From assembly GCA_021464245.1 (NCBI GenBank), contig JADCRB010000021.1, forward strand, positions 1-64,000: a stretch of DNA of 64,000 nucleotides, read 5' to 3'. Every line of letters starts with the position of its first letter. Within the stretch, counting starts at the first letter, position 1. Both the position numbers and the translations under genes were made by a program. Shown one piece after another: positions 1 through 11,790 of this stretch. The DNA is from Carallia brachiata (Eukaryota > Streptophyta > Magnoliopsida > Malpighiales > Rhizophoraceae). The notes under the pieces were generated by a model. The model saw nothing but the letters and a program-made list of their open reading frames with translations, made no database searches and was not told the origin of the DNA.

Positions 1-1480
1 AAAATCGGCACACCAAAAATATTAGCTCATATACATTTTCTCTATGTTATATATCTTTGATTCTTTGTGTTATATTTTTTTTTTTGACTTACAAAAAAAA
101 TATTCATTATCAATATGTTAGATCTGTAAGTTAAAATTAGAGTAACTTTTGTTTATCAATACCTCTTTCAACCACTCTCATAAAAGTAAACCTTTCACCT
201 GAGCACTAATGACACCGAACGTAGTTCCGCCACTAAAAATTATGATAATAATCAAGTCTAAAATCTACAACACAACTCAAATTTTCGCTACTTTTTTTTT
301 AGATAAAAGTTACTATTTAAAATAATAATTTAATAATAAATTAAGGTATTATTACACTAATGATATAAATTGGAGTCTTAACGGCTGCACCCCTCTTTTT
401 GGTATTTAAACATGTTTGTAACGTAGCTTTGACCCCAGTTTTCTCTATTGTGATTTTTCTGTCTTAGGCTCTAGGAGCTACAATCTATTTTTTTTTTTCC
501 GGTCATATGACTCAAATCAATATCTTTTGTTATCAGTAATAGCGAAAGATTATCGTTACAGTACGAAAGGAATTGTCTGTCTGATATTTTATTTGAATGT
601 AATTTTGTTTTTATTTTTTATAATTATATCTTCACTTTTTACAACAAAAAATAATAAAATATATTTTTTTTATTATAAAAAGTGAAGATATGATTTGTAA
701 AAAATAAAAGTGTGGTTGCACTCGAACAAACTCTCAAGGACCAATTCTCCAAAGTTATGATTTTTTTAATAATGAAAAAAAATAGAGAGGTGCTTGTTAA
801 TTTTATATCTTTTGAGTAAAATTAATTCATAATATAATATTATTTAAATATTATTTTTAATTTTTTTATTTTTTTATTTAAATAGACTCTATTTATTATG
901 TGATGTAAAATTATGAATAAATTATACTCACTTAAAAAAAAGAATTAAAATAAAAATTCCAATAAAAGTAAATTGCTAACTTACTATGGGATGGAAATTA
1001 AGCCATCCAATCCCATTTTGGTGGTGGCAAAGCGAAAGCTATTATTATCTATTATAAATAAATAAATAAATATTAAGGACTTTTATGAATTTGAACTTAT
1101 GAAAGGACTTGATTTTTCCAGATCAGATTGGTTCTCCAACGGCAGCAATTGTGAATAACAGTACATGAATTGAAAGGCTTATCCCAAATCTTAAAACTCC
1201 ACTGGTTCTTTTGCAGAGTAAACTGTATCCCAACAAAGTTGTAGGTCTAATCCATCATATCATCAGATCAGCCGTAGATATTCCATATACATGCATGTTT
1301 GAGCTAGTATCAATGCAGACATATATAATAACTTGACCAAAAATAAACGATCGACTTCAAAGAAGAGAGCAATTTTAAAAGGGAAGGCATCAGATGAGGA
1401 GGAGGAAATAATTTTTAAACAAACTGGAGTAGAAGCTGGCAAACAATTAATTTAAAAAAAAAAGGGCAGAAACCATATCA
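1..1480. other. Gene-free AT-rich flank
   Basis: I see no coding signal on either strand. The stretch is very AT-rich, with short T and A runs. The only structure is the inverted repeat at 611-708, listed separately. The last ~200 bases before 1700 probably belong to the 3' UTR of the AHL gene read on the minus strand. Confidence 0.6.
611..708. repeat. Inverted repeat, MITE-like hairpin
   Basis: The arm at about 611-644 is the near-complement of the arm at about 673-708. The core TCTTCACTTTTTA is matched by TAAAAAGTGAAGA, around a short AT loop. The size and symmetry suggest a small palindromic MITE. I could not define a target-site duplication. Confidence 0.55.
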
Positions 1481-1699
1481 TTTTATTGCAGAATGGAAAA
1501 AGGAAAGCAAAACCAAAGTTTTAATATACATTGACACCAAGAAATTTCTCTTCTTAATTCACACTTTATTATGTCCTGTGTTTTCTCTTTCTAAGTAAGT
1601 AATCCCTACGTTTAATTTTGAAATACAACACAGTGGATCGAAGACATAAGACATGAACATCTTCTCTAGCTCCTCCTCCTCTATGACTCGTCTATCTAT

Positions 1700-2568
1700 T
1701 TAGTAAGGCGGTGGCCGGACGTGTGCCGGCCAAGCGTAGGCATCATGCCCTAATTGAGCTCCGTTGGGGATTAGATTTGGCGGCAGATTAAAGACAGGAA
1801 GAGCGGAAGGATCCGGCAGCCCTGCCGGTTGTTGGCCACTGCCTCCTCCGATTCCTGGTGGGGAACCATGAGCCCCACTTTGGATCTGTCCCTGAGCAGC
1901 ACTGCCAGCTTCCTCGTCATCTTCCAATGGCAGTCTCTCGTAAGTTGCATTAGCAAATGTTGCGGCCATGACCATGACGGGCCCGGCCGCTATCAGGGAC
2001 CCCACCACACTGCCTCCAACAACCTGTCCCTGCCCTCCAGCCAGGTACACGGTTAATCCGGTTGAGCCAGGTGGGGCTGGTCCAGGCAGAAATGCCCCAG
2101 TTAGGGACAAAATCTCAAACCTACCATGAAGTGCCATTATGCACCAGGTGCTGTGGGTTGCCTTAGGGTAACGTTCGCCACTGAGCCACTCCCGCTAAGG
2201 ACACAAACGCCTCGTTGACGGCGCCTGGCGAATTGCGCCACGCTCTCTGCTACATCTGCTCCGCCAGCAATTTCCATGACGTGGCTTTTGAGGGCATTGG
2301 GGCTATCTCGAGTCACAAAAATGGGTGGTTTGGGCTTGTTTTTTGATCCAGGAGGCCGGCCTCGCGGTCTTCGAGTAATCTCAACGGCACCCTCTTTAGG
2401 CTCGTCCCCTACATCTCTATCTTCATCATCATCGCCTCTGCTACCGTTTCTGTTGCCGGTTTCATTGATGGCAATATCAAGGCTGGCCTTAGTACTCAAG
2501 GAAGATGAATTGGGAGTATGATCTAGGCCGGACAGGCCGACCTGGCCAGTCCACCAAGGATTAGCCAG
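1700..2568 (-). CDS. AT-hook nuclear-localized (AHL) protein, frameshifted
   Basis: AHL proteins bind the minor groove of AT-rich DNA in the nucleus and self-associate through a PPC (DUF296) domain; they repress growth and flowering genes. The minus strand shows an acidic N-terminal part, then a type-I AT-hook ([17 protein letters not shown]), then a PPC domain with the GRFEIL hexamer and the family tail ending in RPPPY. The layout resembles the intronless clade-A group (AHL19/20-like), about 289 residues if bridged. There are two oddities. Where relatives start with MANPWW, this sequence has CTG GCT AAT (2566-2568), with no in-frame ATG upstream before a TAA at 2665-2667. At 2137-2140 one base is missing, which puts a TAA after APGA; the rest of the PPC domain continues in another frame from 2137. 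The flanking codons are otherwise well conserved. It is either a recent pseudogene or carries sequence errors. Confidence 0.88.
2323..2373 (-). other. AT-hook DNA-binding motif
   Basis: This encodes the RGRP core followed by [10 protein letters not shown], the type-I AT-hook of the AHL family. RGRP inserts into the minor groove of AT-rich DNA. The motif is intact and lies upstream of the frameshift. Confidence 0.85.
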
Positions 2569-3123
2569 GGCTACAAATTGCTGGGATACAGAAGGCTGGG
2601 GAGAAGAAAAGGCAAGACTTAATTGAGGTTCCTTTGAGGGTTGAATTTTGCCTTCTTGTTTTGTTTACTTTTTCAAGGGCTTTAGATCAAAAAGTCAAAG
2701 CAAGTTCTAGCAAGTGACTAGCAAGCAATCAAGAAACTGCACAAGGGTTCTGTGAATGTCACTATGCTCAATCTTTCACAGGTTTTTGATAAGAAAGAAA
2801 GAGAGAGAGAGAGAGAGAGGCATGAATGGTGATGTATGGATGACGAATAAAAAAATTAAGAAGGGAAATTAAAGTTGGTGGACTTGTGAGAAGAGAGAAT
2901 TAGATGCAAATCTCAGGCAATTGCTTGTGGAATCAAGTAAAGAGAAAGAAAGGAGATAAGACTCAAAAGCCCTCTTTCTTTCAGTGACGTTCCTGACCCA
3001 GAAGAGATCTCAATACAAAACTGAGAACAAAGAACAAATTCAGAACCCCGTCATGGAGAATCAGTCAAAAACACGCAGAAAGAGAAAGAAAAGAATAAGG
3101 TAAAGCAACAAACTAAAGAAAGA

Positions 3124-3162
<39 letters not shown>

Positions 3163-3560
3163 TACTGAAGTTTTCAATAGGGAAAAAGAAACAATTAAAC
3201 ACTTAGCTTTCTTGATAACAAATAGGATCAAATGTCCAAATTTCCAAACCCTTCTCTCTTGGAGTTTCGACTCCAAGTTTTTGTGCTTCTTGTGTGATAT
3301 ATGTGGTTTTTGGGGAGCTCCAAGGGTTTTTTTTTTTTGGTTCTCTCTTCTAATAATTCTGCTCTTTACATATATGGTAAGAATAGCAGTCAATATAAAC
3401 AATGTAAGTGAGCTCTTCTTTTGGAGGTCATTGAAATTAGGGTTTCGTGGGGTCGCGTGCGCGTGGGCTGGTGGGGAGCACGTCCTTTTCTCATGCCCCA
3501 ACACTTCAAGGTTATGTATATGTATTTTGTGTGTGTGCGGCGTGTGTGTGTGAGGTAGAG
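2569..3560 (-). promoter_or_regulatory. AHL 5' leader and promoter region with GA microsatellites
   Basis: Upstream of the AHL coding region there is no other gene. There are GA runs at about 2799-2819 and 3128-3159, read as CT-rich leader sequence on the gene strand; such leaders are common in plant 5' UTRs. A GT-rich stretch at 3527-3552 follows. Frames predicted here consist of Leu/Ser or Arg/Glu low-complexity sequence and are not credible proteins. Confidence 0.45.
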
Positions 3561-6060
3561 AGTTGCCGTGGATGGACAGATCTTATGTACATGTTTTGAT
3601 ATTTTATGTCTCAATTAATGTATTAAATGCAATATGATTAATTATTTTTATAACACACATCAAAAGGTCTTTTTCTTTTTAATTAAAAATGATATCAATT
3701 TTATTATAAAAATTTTTAATTTTATTTCACTCAAAACACTAATCAAGCACCAAAAATGGATACATAAACATTTTCTCATATGGTTATTATTATATTACTT
3801 ATTATGCTACTAGTCGTTCACAACCTTTGAATGCCCATTTTTTTAGTATTTTAGTGCATGATATGACTATCCGGTAATCTTTGGGGCAAAAGTCGCCAAT
3901 TCTCCAACGTAGCCGATCTTAATTGAAAGTTTGAAACAGGTCTACTCGGTTTTTTGCGATTTTGCCGTTTGTAAGATGTTGGTGTCCCTTTTTATAATAC
4001 AGAAGCAAGAATAGGGTATGTTGGTGTCTTTAATCTTAATCAAAATATATTTGCTGTTTGGTGAAATTTGTCCCCTTCGATCAATGTTGCTCTATTGACT
4101 TTATTTCAGAGAGAGACGAACGCAATCGAGATCAATGCATAAAAAAATAACAGATAGACTTAACAAGATTAGGCTACCACAATGATAATCATTGGGATTA
4201 CTTTTTTTTTTTTTTTCTTATGGGAGGCCAGAGTCTACCTTGCAATTAGGAAAGAAGAGATTCTAATAAGCGAAAATTAAACTTTAGACTTCTTTCCTAA
4301 CATAATGTTAATAGACCAGCTATTCGAAACAACCAATTCATCGGGATCAAAATATTGCTATCACAATTGCATTGTAATTAAAAATTATACTGCCTCTCTT
4401 TTTATAGAACAAAAAAAAGATTCATTCATCAATAAATAAACCATAAACATCTGCAATGATAAATGGTATGCTTTTTTGGGTTGCTTTTTTGCCATTCGGG
4501 GTTCCAGAATTTTGAATTATTGTGTTTGTGCTATATAGGAGATGCTTTTCTGTGTAAAACTGTGCGGGGTTGAGATGATGTGGGGATCATGATTTTTTGT
4601 GGTGGTTTGCCTACGAATAAAATGCACGCTGTTAAAAAACTTCTACAACAAAAAACATAATAATAAAAAAAAAAGCTTTCTAAAAAATCTTGGGTATATA
4701 TATCTAGTTTTAATCAACTTTTACAATCAACGAATACGACAACCGCGCAATAATATAACAAAACACAACTTTTTGTTGTGAATAAATGAATATGTTAGTA
4801 ATATTGGAGGAAACACTAAGTTGTCATGACTCAAATAAATTTAACCCAAAATAAATACAATTGGGTCAAATGCAACCATTCACCTTTTTATTTTAACCAT
4901 ATTAAAAAAATGCGACAAAAAATCATAAAACTAAAACTTAAAATTAGATAGGTGTTAGTATGTTGTAGAACGATGTATTATAGAGTTTAGAAATCTCAAT
5001 ATAAAAAAATATGAGATTCAACAAACAAAGCACACAGATAACCATGCTGTTACCCACTTTTTTAGCTCTTATATACTTGGCTATTTCATAAGTGAAGCAA
5101 GGTGAAAGTACTGTTGAGCTATACTTAAAATTCAACAATTTATAGTCATTCCATCACTATTTTAGGATCACCTGCGTGAATGGCAACAGTCATTGGCAGA
5201 TTTTAATGGCCACTACGAATTTTATGAATATTGTTTCAGTCCAAATATCAGATTGTCATACTCAATAGCATATGATTGTAAAGGGAAATAAATAAAACAT
5301 GTCTCATAGCAGTTGATTGTAAAGAGACACAGTTACAGTAAAATTGTTTGATATGCATTGCCAATTGGCAATGTCATTTAGGCTTGAGATGCGTTGGCCT
5401 GATATCAGGCCACAACACACTCGTAATCTCCTAGTTTAGGTGCTAATGACCTTTCTTTAACCAAACTAATAATGTGACTCAACATGGTGAGCCAAAGATT
5501 GATATGTAATATATTATCTAACCCCGAGAATATATATATATATATATAAAGAAAAGAAAAAAAGAAGAATACTTGTCACTTGAATTGTGAACTATACACA
5601 GAAGTAATCATCTCTTTTCCAGGAATCTCATACACCACATCCCAATAATTGAACAGAGATCACAAAGTTACATGTCTGAGTCTACAGAAGATGAGTGATC
5701 CTTCTGAAACAGGGTTGGAATTCTTCGAATCTATGAAAAATTTCTTGCACATTAATTGTGAACAAGAACCATGGGCATTTGGTGGAAAGACAGAAGATAT
5801 AATTTTAGTGCAACACAATTTTTCAAGAACCCTATTTACAAATAATCCTCTTATCCGAGGTGCTGTCAAAAAATAGGTACATCTTTTACTACATAATCGC
5901 ACCGTAGGTCTTCTGGCAATACAAAAATTTTCTCTCTCGAAATTATCACGCCATTCATTCAGTGACGAGAAAATAAATATCCTATATGGACTCCACTGAT
6001 CGAAAATTGAAAACTCGTACCTGTTCGGGTTAAACTTATTGCTTTCTTTCTCCCTAGTCG
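3561..6060. other. Intergenic, nothing recognised
   Basis: This is AT-rich sequence with poly-T and poly-A runs and a short (TA)n tract at 5532-5548. No splice-supported or domain-bearing frame was found. A 75-codon frame at 5649-5876 has no recognisable motif and is treated as chance. Confidence 0.55.
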
Positions 6061-6754
6061 ATCTACGCCCTATCTTACACGGATATAGACACGACGATAT
6101 AAATACGACAACATGTTAATTTTAAAAAATTAAAATACGGATACAATATGGACACGTGTGTGTATGTATATATATATCACACACACACACACATATATAT
6201 ATATACATACATATATATATATACATACATATTATTGTTCAAAATAAAATATAAATTATAACTTAAAATAAAATATATATAAATTTAATTTTTATTATTA
6301 AAATAAATCTCATAAAATATATATTTTTAAGTTTAGTTAAAATCTTATAATATATAATATATAATAAATACTAACAACAAAAACTTAAATGTAAAAGTAA
6401 AGATTCAAATTTTCCTCTCGTATCTCTCATCTAAATTTCAAATAAATAAAAAAAGAGAGAGAGAGAGTGGGGAGGAAATTGGCTCAAAAAAAAAAAAAAG
6501 AAAGGGGAGGGTGGTTGTCGCTGTCAGGTGACAGACCGCTCTCCCTCTTTCAAAATTTTCTTTCTTTTTTTTTTCAAGACTTGTCCGAGACCGTGTTAAC
6601 ATATCAGATCAGAGCTGTGTTTAATTTTTTTTTTAATTTTTTTTACAAATACTTTTTAACGTTTCAGATATATGTCTGTGTTATATCAAATACGTATTGG
6701 ATACTTACACTGCTAAAAAGTTGAAGTGTCCGTACATCGTTATCTACGCCCTAT
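6061..6754. mobile_element. Non-autonomous DNA element bounded by 13-bp direct repeats
   Basis: The same 13 bases, ATCTACGCCCTAT, occur at 6061-6073 and 6742-6754. Just inside them are ACGGATATAGACAC on the left and GTGTCCGTAC on the right, a loosely complementary pair. The interior is AT-rich with a CA/TA microsatellite (6158-6232) and no protein. This fits a MITE or Mutator-like non-autonomous element with a target-site duplication, but the terminal repeats are poor. Confidence 0.45.
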
Positions 6755-8166
6755 GTGTAGAGGTTCGCTGGTTGAGAAATACTAGAGTTAAAAATTAGAA
6801 TGGACTGCAAACGAATGTTCACGTGCGTATCTCGTGCGCACCTGCACTTGCTTTAATGATCAGTTTTTTTTTTTTTTTGGGGAACAGGCCTCAACATTCA
6901 ATTTAAAACTCTTTTTTTTTTTTTTTTAGATTTTAATATCCAGAAACTGCATTAAACCTGAAATTCGAGTTTCTATCGGACTCTTTATGGAAAAGAATTG
7001 TCCCAATTTCTATCTACAAGGCTCTAATCATAGACTTTACTTAACAAAAACTGACTTTAAAATTCTCTTTCTATGTTACTCACCATGTCACTGTAGTAAA
7101 GTGACCTACAGACAACATAGACGGAAATTTATGTTGTGCGTTTCAACAAGCATAGTAAATCGTAGTTTTGTCATATTTGTTGCTTCCAGCCCTCCAGCTC
7201 TACCTGTAAAATTTTTAGAGAAAAAAAATGGTCTAAACCATAATTCGCCTTTACAGCCCACAACCACATTTTCCAGAGCAGGGCTTGAAGCTCATTTATG
7301 TCCAATTTACCATCCATGGTCCAAATGAAACTACTGAGGATAGTAAACGACTAAACGTTCAGCTCCGCATATCAAATTGCTCGCGAGGTGCTTATAAGTC
7401 TGTGTGGTGCAATAACTTCTGCGTTCTGTGGGAATTAAGGAAAATACATTATGATTTTCAGCCTATGATTTATGTATTGAAGTCCGCTGTTAGAACAAAT
7501 CACGTAGTATCAGCCAAATTGACCAAAAAAGTCTCGTCTTACAATCCAACGAGGCCTACGATGTATAAGCCCATGAACTGCCGGACTTTCAATGGACCAA
7601 AAAAATGAACAAACAAGTCAATGAACAGACGTGCCTAAACATTTTTGGAATATTTTTTGTTTCCTTACAATTCCTCACATCCGGCAATGTAAATCACCAG
7701 AATGGCAAGCATGCAGCTCAGCATCAGTCATGGGCCATCACATAGCTAACATGTTTTTGAAACTGCTCAGTTTCTCTTGCTATTTCTCAAGGATAGTATA
7801 GAATGAAAGCAAATTTGTCACAACTATTTGCTGATTGCACTTTCTTGTGGCCTTTCAAACTCCACCTGGTAGAGGAATTTTCAAAGGAGGCTCTGGATTC
7901 TCATAATTGTGCTTTTAACTTTGCATGAAATATCTAAGGACCCTGCAAAGTCCCAATGAAATTTATCAACAAAGAAAAAAATTTTTGATCCGGATATAAT
8001 TTGGCTGGTAAAGCAAACTAAATTCTTAGTAGACAAGCATCTTAAGCTTTCTCAATCACCCAGTATAGCTGTAACAAAGTCAAATATATTACAAGAGCTT
8101 ATGGTAAACTATGCCACGAGATTCCCACCCCCAGCGGACAAAGCAAAGGAAAAGGAGTGAGCTCGC
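6755..8166. other. Intergenic, no gene recognised; includes probable SNARE 3' UTR
   Basis: Open frames at 6987-7328 and 7285-7608 show no known motif and no splice support. The region from about 7900 to 8166 lies just downstream of the SNARE stop codon on the minus strand and probably holds its 3' UTR. Confidence 0.4.
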
Positions 8167-9590
8167 TTAGCGAAAGTTAGTAGATGGTACAATGAGATTG
8201 TACCTGATCAAATAAAACACCAACAGAAATGACATGACAAAAAATGCTGCAAGCCCACAAGTCCTGCGACTTGATTTCTTCTCAAATACCTACACAGCAA
8301 GAACTTCATCAACCTCGGCCATGGCCAAGCAAGCAGCAAGGTAAAAAAACAAAGATGAAGACAAAGGCAGTATAGCTAAGCAGATCTGTCTTACACACCA
8401 TCCTGAATCTGTCCATGGTTCCCGACATTATACCCCTTGATATATCCATGCCATTGCCCTGATTTTACAAAGCAGTCCCTTTAAAATGAAGAAATGCATT
8501 TTTTTTTTCATTCACTCAAACAACAGCTAAGTTTGAGAAGAAGGAAGGGGGGGGGGGGGGGGGGAGAAGAATACGAATACCATTCGATCAAGCAAACGGT
8601 TATGACTCTCCACTTCCTCATGTATATCACCAGTTAACTGTATGTAGGAAGAAAAAAGGTGTCATCGAGTTGATCATTGAATAAGGAAACAGAACCAATT
8701 TAATCACTATTGTTTACAGCCAATACTTCCAGCATTACACACTTGCAAGCAAGATGCTTTTTTTTTTTTGTGTGAATGCTTGAACAAACACAAACACATT
8801 AGTTACATTAGGACTCCAATTAACTGTTCCCCACTCCACCATTTGGCAAAACCACATCACTGGATTCAACCTACGTAACTTTGTGCTGCAGCATTGCAGA
8901 ACTTCAATAGATGATGTTAGGCATTTTATTGGTCCATATACACATCATTATATCTCAGCTTGCGACTGAAAATATGAAGTACCCAAAAACACTGGCAGGA
9001 AAGGGCTCATATTAAGACTAAAAAAGATAGAAATACAGGTCAGGCATCCACAAACTGCATTAATGGACTAACTGAATTACCACGGACACCTATCAGAATT
9101 CTGAACTCACTAAGATTTAACATAACATGTATTTAAAGATACATGTTCTATTAAATATCCTCTCTAATAACATGTCCAGAAAGTCCAGTTGTGTATCATC
9201 TCAATTTGCCATTGTTATCACTGGTATGAATGCAATGGACTTGAATATGTTAGGTACTTAGTACTCCCAGGAGGTTAGATAGGTAATTAAGAGGCCACAT
9301 TGCAAGAATAATGGAATACTAAGGCAAAATTGCCCTTATCGGGAATAAGACTTACTCTCTTGAGGAAAACAACTCTGTCTTGCAAACTATCCATAGCGCT
9401 GTCATTGCCATGCTCACTAATTTCATGGGAGTATGAAGAAGAGGCTCTTAGACCACCCTCTTCAAGACCATCATCAAACAGAGCTGATCTCGAACCACGG
9501 TGCTCTCTACCATAATTTGCATAAACAGGAGGAAAATAAGTCAACAATACACTCACTTCTTTTCATATCATCACACCAAAAGAGCTTAAG

Positions 9591-9628
<38 letters not shown>

Positions 9629-10172
9629 AGGCTTCGCACTGGGATTCGAACTTACTCCAACATGCACTAAGACGGCCCTCAATACCACCCGACCAAAGGC
9701 CGATTGGTAACAATGATTATTAAATACGCTGAAAAGTTTTTGAAAAATGAGGAAAAAAACCAAAAATAATAATAATAAATCACAACAAAACGTGCCAATA
9801 TCTGCAACAATAATTTTAAAAAAAACAAAGCAACACAATAAAGAAACACCAAAAGTAAGGAGCATTACTCAGCTTCACCGACACGAGGACGGAATAAGAG
9901 CAAACACCTTCCAATCAAAAAACTCTCAATTTCCCCACAAGAAACAAGCGAAAATTGAGAAACTAAACCTAAAATTCTTTGTTTTCCATCCATTAATGCC
10001 AAAAAAAAAGTTCATAGAAAAAAATTAGCGCATTTGAAATGAAAACGTTAATTCAAGCCCCAGAAACCGATCATTCTAGCCGGGACACAAATGGCGATCG
10101 CACAGATTTAAAAATTTTTAAAGGAAAGCGTTCTGGAAAAGATAAATCGGTAACGAACCTTCGATAACTCAT
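8167..10172 (-). CDS. Bet1-like Qc-SNARE (BET11/BET12 type), five exons
   Basis: This is a small tail-anchored SNARE of ER-Golgi transport, related to Arabidopsis BET11/BET12. Exons on the minus strand are 10159-10172, 9356-9506, 8581-8637, 8399-8458 and 8167-8289, all with GT/AG borders and continuous phase, giving 134 residues. Exon 1 encodes only MSYRR. Exon 2 carries the family signature around LFDDGLEEGGLRASSSYSHE and the first half of the SNARE helix (LQDRVVFLKR). Exons 3 and 4 complete the coiled coil (HNRLLDRM, MSGTMDRF). Exon 5 has the basic KKSSRR stretch and a C-terminal hydrophobic anchor (about residues 105-122). The protein is slightly longer than the ~122 residues of BET11 because of a tail after LIRY. 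Intron 1 holds a (TA)n tract and a possible SINE fragment; intron 3 holds an 18-G run. The frame is intact. Confidence 0.93.
8547..8564. repeat. 18-base G homopolymer in SNARE intron 3
   Basis: An uninterrupted G run on the plus strand, read as C18 in the SNARE transcript, begins 16 bases past the donor-side end of exon 3. Pure G or C tracts this long are rare in an AT-rich plant intron and are prone to length error. Confidence 0.9.
9593..9715 (-). repeat. (TA)n tract plus possible tRNA-derived SINE fragment
   Basis: A TA microsatellite (9593-9625) is followed by sequence whose reverse strand contains AGTTCGAATCCC (9641-9652), a good RNA polymerase III B-box. An upstream GGCCTTTGGTCGGG could be a degenerate A-box region. 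It lies in intron 1 of the SNARE gene. A chance match is possible. Confidence 0.35.
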
Positions 10173-10504
10173 GGTTTAGAGGAACAATCAAAGTTCTTGC
10201 CTCTGTTCGTCAAGGATTCTGCTTAGGAAGGTGTTTGGTTGCCCAGAAAGCGGAGGAAAAGGACAACAAAATGAGCTCGCTGTCGTTTGAATCTTATTTG
10301 CCGGTGAAGTAATTGGGCCTCTGAATGGTCAATGAAAGCCCAGTTGATCAGAGGCTGGGGAATATGAATTAAAATGAGCCTTCTTAGCTCACTTCCTCAA
10401 CACTACCCATTGACACGGGCCCATAAGCCCAACGTAAATCATCAGCCGAGTATAATAAGTTTAACTAGGACCAAAAAAAAAAAAAAAAAGGGAAAAGTTT
10501 AACT

Positions 10505-10706
10505 GGCCAATGAATATTGGTTCAGTTGGTAAATCTTTTGTCTCCTACTTAAAATATTTGGAATTCGAATTTTACTGATTGTCCCTTTTGATGGATGATA
10601 TGTAAATTTAATATAAATTTTCTTTCGAACTTGTAACTTTCCCTAACCCTTAATTAGGGCAGTCTTTCCTCACCAAAACTTTTATGAGCCCAAAAAAAAA
10701 AAAAAA
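10505..10706 (+). mobile_element. tRNA-derived SINE-like unit
   Basis: TGGTTCAGTTGG at 10518-10529 resembles a polymerase III A-box, and GAATTCGAATTTT at 10561-10573 resembles a B-box, at tRNA-like spacing. The unit ends in an A-run at 10690-10706. This is the standard layout of a plant SINE. No target-site duplication was established. Confidence 0.5.
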
Positions 10707-11668
10707 AGTAATAAGTTTAACTGTTTGCAATTAAATACTAAAAATTTTAAATATTTCGTTTTCTCAAATCATAGTGTTGTAAAGATAATCCTAAATGTCG
10801 TTTTTTTTTTTTTTTTTCAGGAATTAGGAATCACATTCTTAATTGTCTTGCCTTAATAAATAAAAATTTTCTATGTGGGCAACAAACGCATAAATTGGTC
10901 CCATTCATTGATTTTATTTTTTTTAATTTGTTGTCACATTTGAAAAGAATTTTTTTTTTTTTTTTTTTGGTTGTGAGAATTCAATGATTTTTGTTTATAG
11001 AAAAGAACAGCCTAAGGTGCGTATAGAAACCAATGTTGAACATGAGGTGTGCCTGGGTTAACTGGCTAGAGTCCTATGGGCTTCAGCTGTTGTGCATTGA
11101 ACTACATACATTTGTACGAGGGTTTACAGCATTTGTGGGCCCCAAAGTATACCGATATAAAGGGTTATTTGACAGCCAATAAGCTCTCAATTGTTAATTT
11201 ATTTTTAAAATTAAATGTCTCAAATTTAAGTTTTTTGGAATCAATTAAATATTAAAAAAATTTTATTTGACAATAAAATCATGGCAACTTACAAATGATG
11301 TGTCTGACGTTTCCCCCTTGATCATGTGGGCAATTTATGACTGGCTTGTCATCAGGAAAATACAAACGAAACTGTGGGTCTTCTTATAACTGCATTCTCT
11401 AAAATTAATGGCATGCAACTGCAAGAGGCATGTACACAATACACTTTAAAGCTTTTTCTTTCAATTGGTATGCAACTAACTGGCACAGCACATCAGAGGA
11501 AATTAATAGGGACTCTTTAAATATCATAATTCAATTCAATGCGCTCTTCCACCAACTGTAGCCTGTTAAATGCCACGTGAATGTCTTCCAGTGTTCGAAA
11601 AAAAAATTCAATTAGGCATCAAGCTTGTTAATTTTAGAATGAGAATCTGAGCAGATTGACCATCTCTC

Positions 11669-11790
11669 TTATATGGGTCGAAAGTTGGAACCTTTCATGC
11701 CTCAAAGTTCTTATATGGGTCGAAAGTTGGAACCTTTCATGGTTCAAAGTTCAAACACAGGAAGTTGGAACCTTTCGTGCTTCAAAGTTC
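11669..11790. repeat. 42-bp minisatellite, about 2.8 copies
   Basis: The block containing TATATGGGTCGAAAGTTGG repeats at 11669 and 11711 with a 42-base period. A third, partial copy (GAAGTTGGAACC onward) begins near 11761 with a 38-base step. The repeats stay in one frame, which explains a spurious 61-codon open frame. Confidence 0.8.

Noticed and set aside
2130..2145. Programmed ribosomal frameshifting in the AHL gene
   Set aside because: No slippery heptamer or downstream structure is evident, and a single missing base explains the break.
3061..3553. Open frames of 147 and 113 codons on opposite strands
   Set aside because: Both run through GA/CT microsatellite and T-rich leader DNA and are low-complexity; they overlap each other and the AHL upstream region.
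7285..7608. 107-codon plus-strand frame
   Set aside because: No motif, no splice context and no upstream gene structure. Length is within chance for a gene-free stretch.
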